A stretch of DNA of 64,000 nt from Stenocarpella maydis. Taxonomy: Eukaryota; Ascomycota; Sordariomycetes; Diaporthales; Diaporthaceae. Within the stretch, counting starts at the first letter, position 1. Each line of letters opens with the position of its first letter. A program made the position numbers and the translations under genes. This document shows positions 21,157 to 30,627 of this stretch, one piece after another. Where the stretch lies: positions 1 through 64,000 of the forward strand of contig NQMI01000016.1 of the NCBI GenBank assembly GCA_002270565.1, read 5' to 3'. The notes beneath the pieces were generated by a model that was not told the DNA's origin, did no database searches, and saw nothing but the letters and a program-made list of their open reading frames with translations.

Positions 21157-23247
21157 TCATTGAATTATGCAAGTCTCAACACGACTGTGTCGATCAAGTA
21201 TGTCTCTCCAATCGATGCCATTGCGAGTGGTGTCACTTGGGCTGCCATGGAAAGCCCCTAGACGCCAATAACAATTGCTCTTGGCGATCCGATACAAGGC
21301 AAGAGCCCCAAGCGATCCCTTCTCGTCGAAGCCGACAAGCAAGCAACGCACCAAGAACCGGTCTCCAGGTCTCGGGGCCTCCAGTCCGTGGTAAAAGTCA
21401 TAGTCAACTGAGAAGGTGACCTTTTGATCAGGGCTACCGGGCAGGGTCATCTCTTGTTCGCCGTCGATGAACTGAGGGTACTTCCAGTGCGATCGCACAT
21501 GCCACTCCAGGTCAACCATGGGGCCATTAATCTCCAAGAAGCCACCAGAGACGCGCCCAAACCTGTTGTTCTCCTTGTACTGCAGATTTACATTGAGGAC
21601 CTTGCTTAGGGGCTCCACAATGCTTGAGATGTTCCTCGCTTTGCTGCGGAAGGAAACCCATGACCACGAGGGTGCGACGTATGACCCAGCACCCCAGCTT
21701 GCGAGTATCAAGGGAGAATCGCCTCTCCCCAGAGCATTCAGGACCCTCTCCCATAATAGGTCGCCGAGGAAGGAGTTACGCCACAGCCCGCAGAGATACT
21801 CGTCCGTCGGGTTGTGGGACGCCAGCCGCTGCGCGACGGCAGCTATGGCAGGAAGCCTGTCGGTAGGGACTGTGAGCTTGAGGTGGCTGTAATGGAAGAC
21901 GATCTCCCACCATATCTTTCGCGGAGAATTCATCGCGTCTATGTATGCTGCCTTGAGCGTCTTGTCACTCAGCTGAGGCGGGTGTAGCCGGTACAGGCTC
22001 TCCTCAAACACGCATCCAGATGCACACTCCAGGATGAGCTCTTCCTTGCCGAAGAGGAGCACACGTCGCGACGCCAGTCGCTCCTGAAAGGTCCAAGCGC
22101 GGTTGAACATTGGATACTCGACGCTCCGTTCCAAAGAACCGCGCCAGATATCCGCCAATAGCCGCGGCTCGATCCTCCCACTCTCTTGGGGCACATGGAA
22201 GGCGTGTATAGGATAATCCTCGCCACGATATCTGATGGTGAGAATATGACTCAGGCAATCCTGATTGCGCTGGCTGAAGATTCCAGACCTGGTGTCCAGT
22301 GCAAGGGCTGCGCAAAGGGTGACATGTGCGTGCGTGTACACTGTGGCCATCTGCATCGACTCGGCCTGCCAATCCTCTTCGTCGTCCTGGACAATACACA
22401 AGGAGTCGATCCATATGCACTCGAGACCCAGCTTCCGCGTTGCCTCGACCGCATCCTGGAGGGTTGCCGGGAGAGCCGCCCATGGTATTCGTTGTAACTG
22501 GCTGGCCAGATTCTGACGCGTGGTTCGACAGGCGGGCCAGGCCTGACGCTTGCCCCAGCAGTAACTCAAAGCGGCATACTTGGTCCTTTCCGGGACTTCG
22601 AAACGGCGTCGTAGGAATACTCCGTCTCGAGGATCCAGGGGGATATGAACAAGCCTAGAAGGGATAAAGTAAGAGGGCTCTCCCTCCGGCCACCGGCACT
22701 CTGGATGTTGGTTGCAACACTGCTCGATCTGATGCCTCGCCCAAGAAAAGCTTCTGTCTGATCCAGTGTGAGTGGGCGGTGGGTCATCTGGGGGATAGCT
22801 TGGAACTCCTGGGGGAGGACGCTTGGACGTGCTCGCAAAAACCTTGAACAAGTGACCCATGTCTGCCTGCGCGCCCCAGCCTTCGCAGTCGTCAAGACGC
22901 ACCCATGAGTCGGCGTCGTCAGTGAGTCGTATGCGCTCGTGCTCACCGCCATCGGCATGGCACAGAATACCAAGCAGAACAGCGCAACAGAGGTTGTTGG
23001 CGGACGCGGAAGCACGAAGACTGGCTCGGTCGAGCCTGTCCAAGGCTGGCGCCCGCTGTTTAGACCGGAGGAGAAGGGTTTCCCACGAGCCATCCCACCG
23101 GCATGTCGGGCACCAAAGCTGCGGTTCCCGAGGGACATCTGCGCGCCAGTCATCGGGTAGTTCGACGATTATTGTCTTGTCCGCGTGGTTGACTCCTAAG
23201 AGAGGCCATGGCTGGCTCACTGCCCCGGGTTCATTGTCGGACGACAT
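21157..23247 (-). CDS. HET-domain protein (696 aa)
   Basis: Single exon, ATG at 23247. The heterokaryon-incompatibility domain occupies about residues 220-375: YAALSYCWG, a central LGLECIWIDSLCIVQDDEEDW block with MATVYTHAHVTLCA, and later NRAWTFQERLASRRVLLF. This is the canonical three-block HET signature. HET domains act in fungal allorecognition and can trigger regulated cell death when activated; TIR-like folds are proposed for them. The N-terminal ~200 residues contain a CPTC pair near residue 47 and are otherwise unassigned; the C-terminal ~300 residues (PTDRLPAIAAVA, PSWSWVS) are the usual HET-associated region. No stop or frame damage; likely functional. The promoter side carries a TA-rich tract at 23268-23290. 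Confidence 0.92.
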   Translation of the reverse strand: MSSDNEPGAVSQPWPLLGVNHADKTIIVELPDDWRADVPREPQLWCPTCRWDGSWETLLLRSKQRAPALDRLDRASLRASASANNLCCAVLLGILCHADGGEHERIRLTDDADSWVRLDDCEGWGAQADMGHLFKVFASTSKRPPPGVPSYPPDDPPPTHTGSDRSFSWARHQIEQCCNQHPECRWPEGEPSYFIPSRLVHIPLDPRDGVFLRRRFEVPERTKYAALSYCWGKRQAWPACRTTRQNLASQLQRIPWAALPATLQDAVEATRKLGLECIWIDSLCIVQDDEEDWQAESMQMATVYTHAHVTLCAALALDTRSGIFSQRNQDCLSHILTIRYRGEDYPIHAFHVPQESGRIEPRLLADIWRGSLERSVEYPMFNRAWTFQERLASRRVLLFGKEELILECASGCVFEESLYRLHPPQLSDKTLKAAYIDAMNSPRKIWWEIVFHYSHLKLTVPTDRLPAIAAVAQRLASHNPTDEYLCGLWRNSFLGDLLWERVLNALGRGDSPLILASWGAGSYVAPSWSWVSFRSKARNISSIVEPLSKVLNVNLQYKENNRFGRVSGGFLEINGPMVDLEWHVRSHWKYPQFIDGEQEMTLPGSPDQKVTFSVDYDFYHGLEAPRPGDRFLVRCLLVGFDEKGSLGALALYRIAKSNCYWRLGAFHGSPSDTTRNGIDWRDILDRHSRVETCIIQ

Positions 23248-24030
23248 TGGAGTCGCGAGATGCCATCGCTATATATATATAGATATATATCCCCATGGCG
23301 AGAGGAACATTAAAGCGGAAAGCCAAGCGGGGCCCGGCCTTGGGGACCCGCCGAGAATGGAGCTGTTCATGCTTATATAATTCAGCCGCAGTCACAGCAG
23401 CTGCTGGTGTGGTGAGGTAGTCTATTATTCCTCAGAGGACGTTGGGAGGATCGAGACGCCACCACGAATGTGACGCTGCGTCAGGCAGGACATTACGGGA
23501 TGGGGCTGTTGAGGTTAGGGTCAGAGGAGAAAGCGAAACTTTATGTAGGCGACGTTCGTTTACAGGAGAGCGCGTACTGAGTCGGCAGCCAGCTGTTTGT
23601 TCGATGGTCCACGTCTAGAGTACGGAGTAGATGTACCCGTGTACCGTGTACGGATACCCAGGTAGACTACTTATGTACGTAGGTACCTTTCCTTGCCTGC
23701 CCCTCTCGTCATTGGATCAATGTTTGGAGCAGCTGCAGGGGTCCCTGGCCCGCACCAGCACCCTTCAACACTGGAACGAACACCTTACATACTCAACAGC
23801 TGGCCTGCATGGCCTATTGTTAGAGCTCCAAGGGCGACTGGAGCTCAACCCACCCCAACGACACGAACCCAAGCATCCCGCCGGCTGCATCTATTTGACC
23901 CAGGTCCTCGACACTCTCTCCATCTCGTCCCCCTCCACTCCAACCAGGCTGGACTTGCAATTGCGCTCCTGTCATTGTCCAATTCAGAGTCGTCACCGCC
24001 GCTGAGCGACACCCAAGAGGAGCAGTCAGC
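23248..24030. promoter_or_regulatory. divergent promoter region
   Basis: A 783-bp spacer between divergent genes (HET on minus, coiled-coil protein on plus). It has a TATATATA-type run at 23268-23290 near the HET start and GTACGTAGGTACC-type palindromes at about 23672-23688. No gene is supported inside. Confidence 0.55.
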
Positions 24031-25089
24031 ATGGCCGACGCGCAGATCAGAGCAGAGAAGCTCGCAGCCGCGCGCAAGAAGGCCGAGGAGCTAAAGAAAA
24101 AGAAAGCCGCCGGCGCAAAGGCCAAGAAAGAAAAGGGCCCTGCAGACAAGAAGGAGGAGGACCCCGCAGCAACAGCCGCAGCCGAGCCAGCAGAAGAGAA
24201 ACCCAAGGAGGAGGCGCCAGAGGACGATGCGCCACCAGCAGAGCCGTCTACCCCAGCAGAGGCAGAACTCGCCACAACCGCCAGCCCCTTCGCGCCGACC
24301 GATACCGAGTCGCCCACGCGGACGGGCGGTGTCAGGTCCGAGTCCACGGCGGAGCTTGAGGCCAAGCTCCTCGACCTGGAGAAGGAGCTGGACGCCGTGA
24401 GGGGGGCGAGGGATGAGGCCCAGCTGACGGCCGACGCGCTCGAGAAGAAGGTCGTCTCGCTCGAACTGCTGCACAAGGAGGACGAGTCACAGATCAACCG
24501 GCTACAGACAGACCTGGCCGAGGCCAAGAACGAGACGGCGGACCTGAAGAACAAGCTCCAAAAGTCCGAGGCAGAGGTGCTGCGGCTGAGCAAGCAGGAG
24601 AACCAAGACGGGGGCGGCACCGACAACGACCACCTGGACGAGCTGGAGGACGAGGAGCGGCAGAGGCTCGAGGCGCGCATAAGGCAGCTGGAGGCGGAGA
24701 ACTCGGAGCTGCAGAGGGGCATCTGGCAGGAGAGGCGGCGCGAGATGCAGCCGCCCATGGACGACGGCACGGGCCACTTCACCAACGTGCCGCTGTCGCC
24801 GTCGACTGCACGCAAGCAGGGGGGGCTCGGGGACTTCTTCACCACCGGGCTCAACGCCCTCACCGGGGGCGGGGGCCACGAGCATCACGACGACGACGGG
24901 TTCCTGGACGACGACGACGACTTTGACGAGGACGCGTTCCGCAAGGCCCAGGAGGAGGCGGCCAAGGCGAGGATCGAACGGATCAAAGAGGTCAAGAGGG
25001 GCCTGAAGAACTGGGAGGGGTGGAGGCTGGACCTCGTGGAGGGGAGGCGGGGAGGCGGCGAGGGGCTAGGTGAGATATTCGAGATCTGA
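24031..25089 (+). CDS. coiled-coil 'M protein repeat'-type protein
   Basis: Single exon, 352 residues. The N-terminus is a Lys/Ala/Glu-rich helix (EKLAAARKKAEELKKKK), then a disordered Pro/Glu/Ala stretch, a long coiled coil from about 105 to 235, and a conserved C-terminal block containing LGDFFTTGLNALTG, an Asp-rich run, FRKAQEEAAKARIERIKEVKRGLKNW and EGWRLDLVEGRRG...GEIFEI. This end block is well conserved in filamentous ascomycetes, where the proteins are often labelled M protein repeat proteins. They are likely cytosolic or Golgi-associated scaffolds, which is inference. Gene is intact and unremarkable. Confidence 0.85.
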   Translation: MADAQIRAEKLAAARKKAEELKKKKAAGAKAKKEKGPADKKEEDPAATAAAEPAEEKPKEEAPEDDAPPAEPSTPAEAELATTASPFAPTDTESPTRTGGVRSESTAELEAKLLDLEKELDAVRGARDEAQLTADALEKKVVSLELLHKEDESQINRLQTDLAEAKNETADLKNKLQKSEAEVLRLSKQENQDGGGTDNDHLDELEDEERQRLEARIRQLEAENSELQRGIWQERRREMQPPMDDGTGHFTNVPLSPSTARKQGGLGDFFTTGLNALTGGGGHEHHDDDGFLDDDDDFDEDAFRKAQEEAAKARIERIKEVKRGLKNWEGWRLDLVEGRRGGGEGLGEIFEI

Positions 25090-25998
25090 GAAGGTAGCAG
25101 CAGTATTCACCAAGGTAATGAGTTATACAAGACATATACAACTACATCCACGGCTACCTACTTAAGTAGGTATATCAGACATGTCATTTGGGAGTGTACA
25201 TAACACATGCAGTATGTGCACTCACAAACGGTACTTGGGTACTTGCAGACGATCAGAGGCCCGGCTCACTCCTAACCCTGACCTACTGGCGACCGACCAC
25301 ACAGCCCTCAAATTCGTGCACTGCCCATGAGGGACAAACTCCACCACCCCGCGAGTTTTGCAACGCGCTGGCCTGGCCTTCATTGCTTGTCCCTCGCCTC
25401 TGTTTTCTCTTTCCACTCGCCCTCCCGGTGCGCCGAATTCTTATGATCCCCTTCGAAACCACCGCCTCACCACCCGCCTTTCTGCTACGCGCACTGATCT
25501 CAAGTGTCACGCTTTGGTGGGCGATCATCTCTGCAACGGCTCCTGCCGAGGCCTGCATTCATTGTTCTCTAGCCCTTGTAAGAAACACCATCGACGTCAG
25601 TCGACAATCCGTATCGACACCATCACCGACCTCATCGTCTCGCTCACTCAACTTGCCCTCACCTTATCTCAACCGCGCTGCATCTCTCCCTCCCCGCCCC
25701 CCGGGCTTCTCTGCAACCGACGTCCCACAAGCCAAGACCAGAGGCGCGTTTGGCTCATGACAAAACGCAAGAGCTAATATGCAACGACAGGCTGATATTA
25801 ATTGGGGTTGAAGCTCCCGCAGCCCAGCATCCCTCGGTGAGAACAAGGCGCCCTGCCGTCACATACATCACCCGCTCATCATCACGGCCACCATCATCAC
25901 CTGAGCCCCTGTCATCGAGTCCTGGTCTTTACGAGCACGTCCAGCGACGCCGTGCCATCTTGGGATTATTACCATCAACGGCCCCGGCAGATCTCCCA
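25090..25998. other. intergenic and long pyrimidine-rich leader
   Basis: The 909 bp before the FAR1-like gene are CT-rich with many ACTCG/CCTC tracts and several upstream ATGs, as in long 5' UTRs of fungal regulatory genes. A TACTTAAGTA palindrome lies at about 25160-25169. The plus frame at 25188-25760 has no domain and I do not call it. Confidence 0.5.
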
Positions 25999-26835
25999 AT
26001 GTCATCATTAAACATGGACCCCAGCCTCTCCGCTGCCATGCACCCGCAGCAGGTCGCTGTTGCCGCCAACAGCCTGCAGCAAGGCGCTGCCCATCCTAGC
26101 ATCCTCCCACACCCGGTCTCTGCACCAGCCCACCACGGCCCCGGACGTCCTCCAAACTCCGAGAGGCAGCTTATCGTCGATGGCCGCCGCTTCCAGCGCC
26201 TCGAGGACAATGTCAACAAGCTGCTCGAGCTGACGCAGCTTATGATGAACCGCCAGGAGGAGCTCAACGACATCATGGTCCAGCGCCAACAGACCCTCCA
26301 GAACCAGGTCTCCTTCACCGAGGAGCGTCTGCAGCTTGCCATAGACAACAGCGGTGGCAACGCGGACGGTGAGGGCGACGAGGAGGAGGACGGTGACGAC
26401 GACGACGACGACGACGACGAGCACGACCCGCCCGATATGGCTTACCCTCCCCTCGGCATGCAGTTCCGCCCACACTTTGGCGCTAAGAAGGCCCTGGAGG
26501 GCCTGCTGGACAACATCAACATGTGGGCTAAGGAGCACGGGTACAAGTGTGCCACCCTGCGGAGCACGCAGAAGCCGGGCGAGCGAGTCCGTGTTGCTAT
26601 CCGCTGTGCCCTCGGCGGCGAGGCAAGGTATAAGATGACTGACGAGAACGGGGAGACGCTGATCCGCACAAAAAGCGGCCAGCTGCGCAAGCCCTACCGA
26701 AAGAGGACGAGCAAGAAAACCGGCTGCCAATTTGGGTTCATCCTCGGGGAGACGGGCCAGGGAACAAACATCTTCGAGGTCCGCTACCACCCCAACGGAA
26801 GCCCGCCACACAACCACCCTCCAATGGAGTTCTAG
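25999..26835 (+). CDS. FAR1-like DNA-binding domain protein
   Basis: ATG 25999 gives 278 residues; the frame is open further upstream but without an ATG (a second ATG lies at 26014). An N-terminal low-complexity part is followed by a helical coiled coil (about 55-115), an acidic run of Glu/Asp including about ten consecutive Asp-rich codons (GAC repeat at 26395-26421), then a C-terminal domain from about 165: WAKEHGYKCATLRS, RVAIRCALGG, KRTSKKTGCQF and a final HNHPP. The order Cys...Cys...H-x-H matches the WRKY/GCM1-type finger of FAR1 and MULE transposase N-termini. No transposase domain follows, so this is probably a domesticated, stand-alone DNA-binding protein. Targets unknown. Confidence 0.7.
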   Translation: MSSLNMDPSLSAAMHPQQVAVAANSLQQGAAHPSILPHPVSAPAHHGPGRPPNSERQLIVDGRRFQRLEDNVNKLLELTQLMMNRQEELNDIMVQRQQTLQNQVSFTEERLQLAIDNSGGNADGEGDEEEDGDDDDDDDDEHDPPDMAYPPLGMQFRPHFGAKKALEGLLDNINMWAKEHGYKCATLRSTQKPGERVRVAIRCALGGEARYKMTDENGETLIRTKSGQLRKPYRKRTSKKTGCQFGFILGETGQGTNIFEVRYHPNGSPPHNHPPMEF

Positions 26836-27979
26836 AAGACGACATGGAATTTAACCAAGAACCACCAAGCCGCTCCACCGGAGAAAGAGAATGCACCCTG
26901 ACTCGTCGATCCGAACATGGTCGCTGTTGAGCCGTCACTTTCTGGCTTGGCCGACCTTGCATAGGCTCCCACTCTCGGTTCCTCGTTATCATGTACTGTG
27001 CCCTTGCTCCGCAGGTACATGTTTTGGGTGGAGGTCCTAGCCGGATACACACACAAGGCGGTGCGTGTGGTAGAGAATGGTGGGTTGGATGATGGGCACG
27101 CCGCGATTTTCGACCTTCTCATTTGATTTCCACTCATGTCTTATTATCCGTTTTTCACCCACGCAGAGATAGTTTCATCAGCAGGTTGTCAGTTGATCGA
27201 GTGCGCGTTGCACATGCATCAACAGCGTAAGGCGTTCAGGATGTGGGTTGGGACGGGTCTGCTAATCACTTGTGTAATGATACCTCGAAGGTTAATTGCA
27301 ACACAGCTTGTCCACGACAAGTCAACTGAGGTTATGTTGGCTTCAAGTGCGCTGACCAATTCTATCGACCTACTTCAACCACTAGTGAGCAAGGTCTAAC
27401 TATACAACGGCTATTGTATGCCCCCTGCTCGCGACTAGCCAGTCAGTGTTCCCAATTACTACCTACTTAAGTAACTATCCGGGCACCATTAACTACGAAT
27501 TCTAGCTACTCCTCGAAGACCAGCCAGAGGCCACTCAAGGTGATCATCGTCCGTATCGGCTTTCTCCTGACCAGCTGACGTTGATTAGTGTAAAGAGTTC
27601 CGATCTACACTACGCCAAAGCCCCAGCACGTGTGGATCCTCAGTGACAAATTTAATCCTGGGAATGTGCGCAACTTAAGAGAGCCGCTTTACTGAAACAG
27701 AGCTGAAAAATGTGATAGAACATTCTCATATGCAACGTCGCCACGTGGGTGGATCATATCATCTCCGCAGCACCCGCGCCAACAAGGCCTAGGAGCGCAG
27801 AATGACGCCGTCGCTATGCACCGAATGGTTCGATAGTCAAGGAGTGAAAAGACAGGTCAGATGGGGGCCAACAGGATTTAGAGAGCTCGGACTCTTCTGC
27901 GGTGTCTCGCATCCTCTCCCTCCATTGGACACGCATCCGTCTAAGGCTGCGATATCGAATTCACTACTCACCGTAGCTA
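26836..27979. other. intergenic, no gene recognised
   Basis: About 1.1 kb between two plus-strand genes. Short frames on both strands show no recognisable domain. A TACTTAAGTA motif occurs at about 27464-27473. The 3' part must contain the promoter of the reductase-like gene. Confidence 0.5.
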
Positions 27980-29144
27980 ATGGCAAAGCTGTTCATGTGA
28001 GAAACCCCTGGTCTAGCCTCTTGGACCATCCGGCTGAATGTCTGACACAATGGCCCCAGTGTTGGTGGGACTGGCCACGCGGGTGGTGCCGTCTTGGACC
28101 TCGCACTGCAAAAATACCCGCAGCTCGATGTGAAGGTCCTGGTTCGTGATGAGAACAAAGCAGCGGGCCTGAGGGGCAAATACCCAACGGTCCAGACCAC
28201 CATCGGCGACCTGTCCAGCTACCAGACCCTGCAGGACGAGTCACGCAACGCAGACATCGTCATCAACGCCGCCCCGGACATCACCCACCAAGAGGGCATC
28301 TCGGCAATCCTGGCAGGCCTCAAGGACGGCAGCCGGGCCCGGAGGGGCTTCTACGTGCACCTCTCCGGGGCGGCGACGTTCTACACCAAGGAGCCAAACG
28401 GCCTCCTCGAGGGCCGTGTCTGGGACGACCTGGCTGACATGGACGAGATCCTGGCGCTGGACCAGTCGCACACGCACGTCCCCACCGACAACCTCGTCCG
28501 CTCCGCCGCCGCCGCCGGCGTCCACGTCGCCATCGTCGCGCCGGCCGGCATTGGCGGGATCAGCCCCTCGCCGGCGCACCCGTTCCCGCTCACCACGGGC
28601 CCGCTGCTGCGCACGGCGAGGGCCTTTGGCTCGGGCTTCCAGGTCGGGCCCGGGGACAACGAGAGCGGGTGGGTGCACGTCCTGGACCTCGCGCGGGCGG
28701 TGCTCATCCTCATCGACGACGCCATGCGGCTCTCCTCGCCGCCGCGGGGGGGAGCAGCAGCAGCAGCAGCCCGCCGGGCCGGCCGGGTTCCCGCTGTGGG
28801 GCGAGCGCGCCTACTACCCTCGCACGAGGACATCCCTTCCGCGACCTGCAGGCGTCTGATGCCGCCTGCTCCGGCGCCGGGTCGTGCGCGCGGAGGTCAG
28901 GCCGTGACGCACACCGAGGCGGCGCGGACGCTCCTCGCCGGCGGCGGCGAGTACGACCCGGACGCGCCGCCCGCCGCCGGACTCGTGGGTCATACACCTG
29001 GCGACGTGGTTCGGCATCAACATGCGGGTGAGGCCCAGCAGGCTCGAGGCGCTGGGGTGGAGGCCTGTTGAGGGGAGCGTCCTGCTGGACTGGGACGAGG
29101 CCGTTGGCGAGTTCCTGAGGAGGGAAGAGGGCAGCGGCGCGTAG
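27980..29144 (+). pseudogene. NmrA-like NAD(P)-binding reductase, C-terminus frameshifted
   Basis: A tiny first exon (27980-27996, MAKLFI) joins exon 2 at 28060 over a 63-nt phase-2 intron to give MAKLFIVGGTGHAGGAVLD, a proper Rossmann GxxGxxG start. The frame then runs intact to about 28745 (NAD(P)-binding atypical SDR of NmrA type: INAAPDITH, YVHLSGAATF, LILIDDAM). Beyond a run of seven G at 28745-28751 the homology moves between frames several times: PLWGERAYYP, SHEDIP, FRDLQ, RLMPP, VTHTEAARTLLA, and a normal end FGINMRVRPSRLEALGW up to a TAG at 29142-29144. Either the gene is decaying by small indels or the assembly has several errors in this very GC-rich 240-bp part. If it is read as is, the frame would stop at 29069-29071 with a foreign C-terminus. 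Confidence 0.7.
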
Positions 29145-30019
29145 CGTTTTGTGTTTTGTGATGTGGAGTTTTCGCAGGAGGACTTCATAGTTGGGCTGGG
29201 GGGAGAGGGGGAGATATTACCTGCTTCTGTGCGGCCGTATGGGTAGTTGGGTGTGGGGATGATCAGAGGGGAAAATCACCCTTGAGGATTTTGCATAACA
29301 AGGAGATTTAACAGCCAAGTAGCCAGGGTTTGGAAAATTAACTCCAGTTAATACTAACTTTAATTAGTATTTTTAGTACTATTATCACGGGAGGGACATA
29401 TGAGAGACAAAGCTCTCAAGTCTTGCTTAAGGTTGTAGAATTTCGAATAGTACCTGGTCTGGCTAAGACATGAAGGAAGGAGGAAAAGAAGCCTCCAATA
29501 CGTTCTTCATATCGAAGATCCAGCTTGACACCAGGAAATGGACGGGAGTGCGCCCAGGGGGCACTACCTGATACTACAGGCGTCACTATACATCTGGCCG
29601 AGCCACAAGCCGTCAACAGGTCGACTGAGAGACTCAACATGTGGGTTATTTGGGTTACCTTGTGAGGTCCAGCTGTCCTCCACCATAATGCAGCATCTTA
29701 GAAAGAGATGGGCTGAGAACCAGTCATGTCTCCGAACACGTTGGACATTTACCATCATAGAAAATTATGCAACCGCAAATTAGACTGTATATAGTCCTTG
29801 GCCCATCGAGGGATAACACCTGTGGCATCAACAGCTGGAAACTGGCCCGTTCAGTCACGCATCGAGCAAAGGCGGGTCTTTAGAGAAGATTCTATAGTCT
29901 ATGTTAAATCACCAAATGCCACCTATGTATGCCCTTATACCCACAAACCACATCTCTTACTTCCAGGTGGGAAAGCGGAACATGCCGCCCCTGACTAACA
30001 GCGGCACCACCCTGCGCAC
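29145..30019. other. intergenic, AT-rich centre
   Basis: Spacer between convergent genes. The part at 29280-29400 is AT-rich with TTAATACTAAC-like words. Short frames at 29416-29783 on both strands have no recognisable features. Confidence 0.5.
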
Positions 30020-30472
30020 CTAGGCAACGGTGGACGCGCAGTCGCCGCCGCCAAGGCCGCCGGAGCACAGCCTCGTGCAGCCGATGCCGAGCTCCTCGAC
30101 CTTGTAGCACCCGTCCGGGGCCAGGTCCGACTTGCCCTCGTCCAGCCGCGTGATCAGGTTCCCCTTGCACTTGCCGTCCGCGTTGCCCTGGTAGGCGAAC
30201 CACGTGTCGGTGAAGCTCGTGACCTTGATGCCCTTGGTGCCCTCGGGGACGGCCTTGTCGCCGGTGGCGAAGCCGCTGAAGCCGGCCTTGTCGGTCTCGG
30301 TGTTGCTGAGGAATGTTAGCCAGTTGGGATTTGGTAGGGGAAGGGAGGCAAGGGCCATATAAAGCGTGGGTGTTACTCACCAAGCGTCATCCGAGAAGTA
30401 GATTGTGTCTGCAGAGGCCAAGGCAGTGCCGACAAGGCCGGCAACGAAGAGGATGGTTGTAGTGGCACGCAT
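30020..30472 (-). CDS. small secreted cysteine-rich protein
   Basis: Exons 30472-30381 and 30305-30020 with a 75-nt phase-2 intron (GTGAGT...CTCAG) give 125 residues. The first 20 residues (MRATTTILFVAGLVGTALAS) are a clear signal peptide. The mature protein has six cysteines: one formed across the splice junction (DDAC), then KC, GCY, GCT, LC and DC, suggesting three disulfides, and it contains TDTWFAYQGNADGKCKGN. I do not recognise a named family. Size, secretion signal and cysteine count fit effector-like or wall-associated proteins of plant- or insect-associated fungi; that role is inference. A TATA box lies 150 bp upstream. Confidence 0.75.
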
Positions 30473-30621
30473 TTTGAATCTTGGAAAGTGTGATGGTTTA
30501 GAGTGGGCGGATAAGGGGCAGCTGAATTGTAATTGTGTTGACTGTCCTAATGATTGCTTTATTGTTGGTGTTGGATTGCTGATAATTTTAATTCTGTCTT
30601 CCGAGGAGAGAACTCGGGCCA

Positions 30622-30627
30622 TTTATA
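30622..30627 (-). promoter_or_regulatory. TATA box of secreted protein gene
   Basis: TATAAA on the minus strand, 150 bp upstream of the ATG at 30472, in the position typical for a fungal TATA element with a ~100-nt leader. Confidence 0.5.

Noticed and set aside
23820..24863. Minus-strand 347-codon Ser-rich frame
   Set aside because: Antisense of the coiled-coil gene; Ser/Ala runs mirror Lys/Glu/Ala codons on the plus strand.
26008..26817. Minus-strand 269-codon Val/Leu-rich frame
   Set aside because: Antisense of the FAR1-like gene; the Val run is the complement of the GAC (Asp) repeat.
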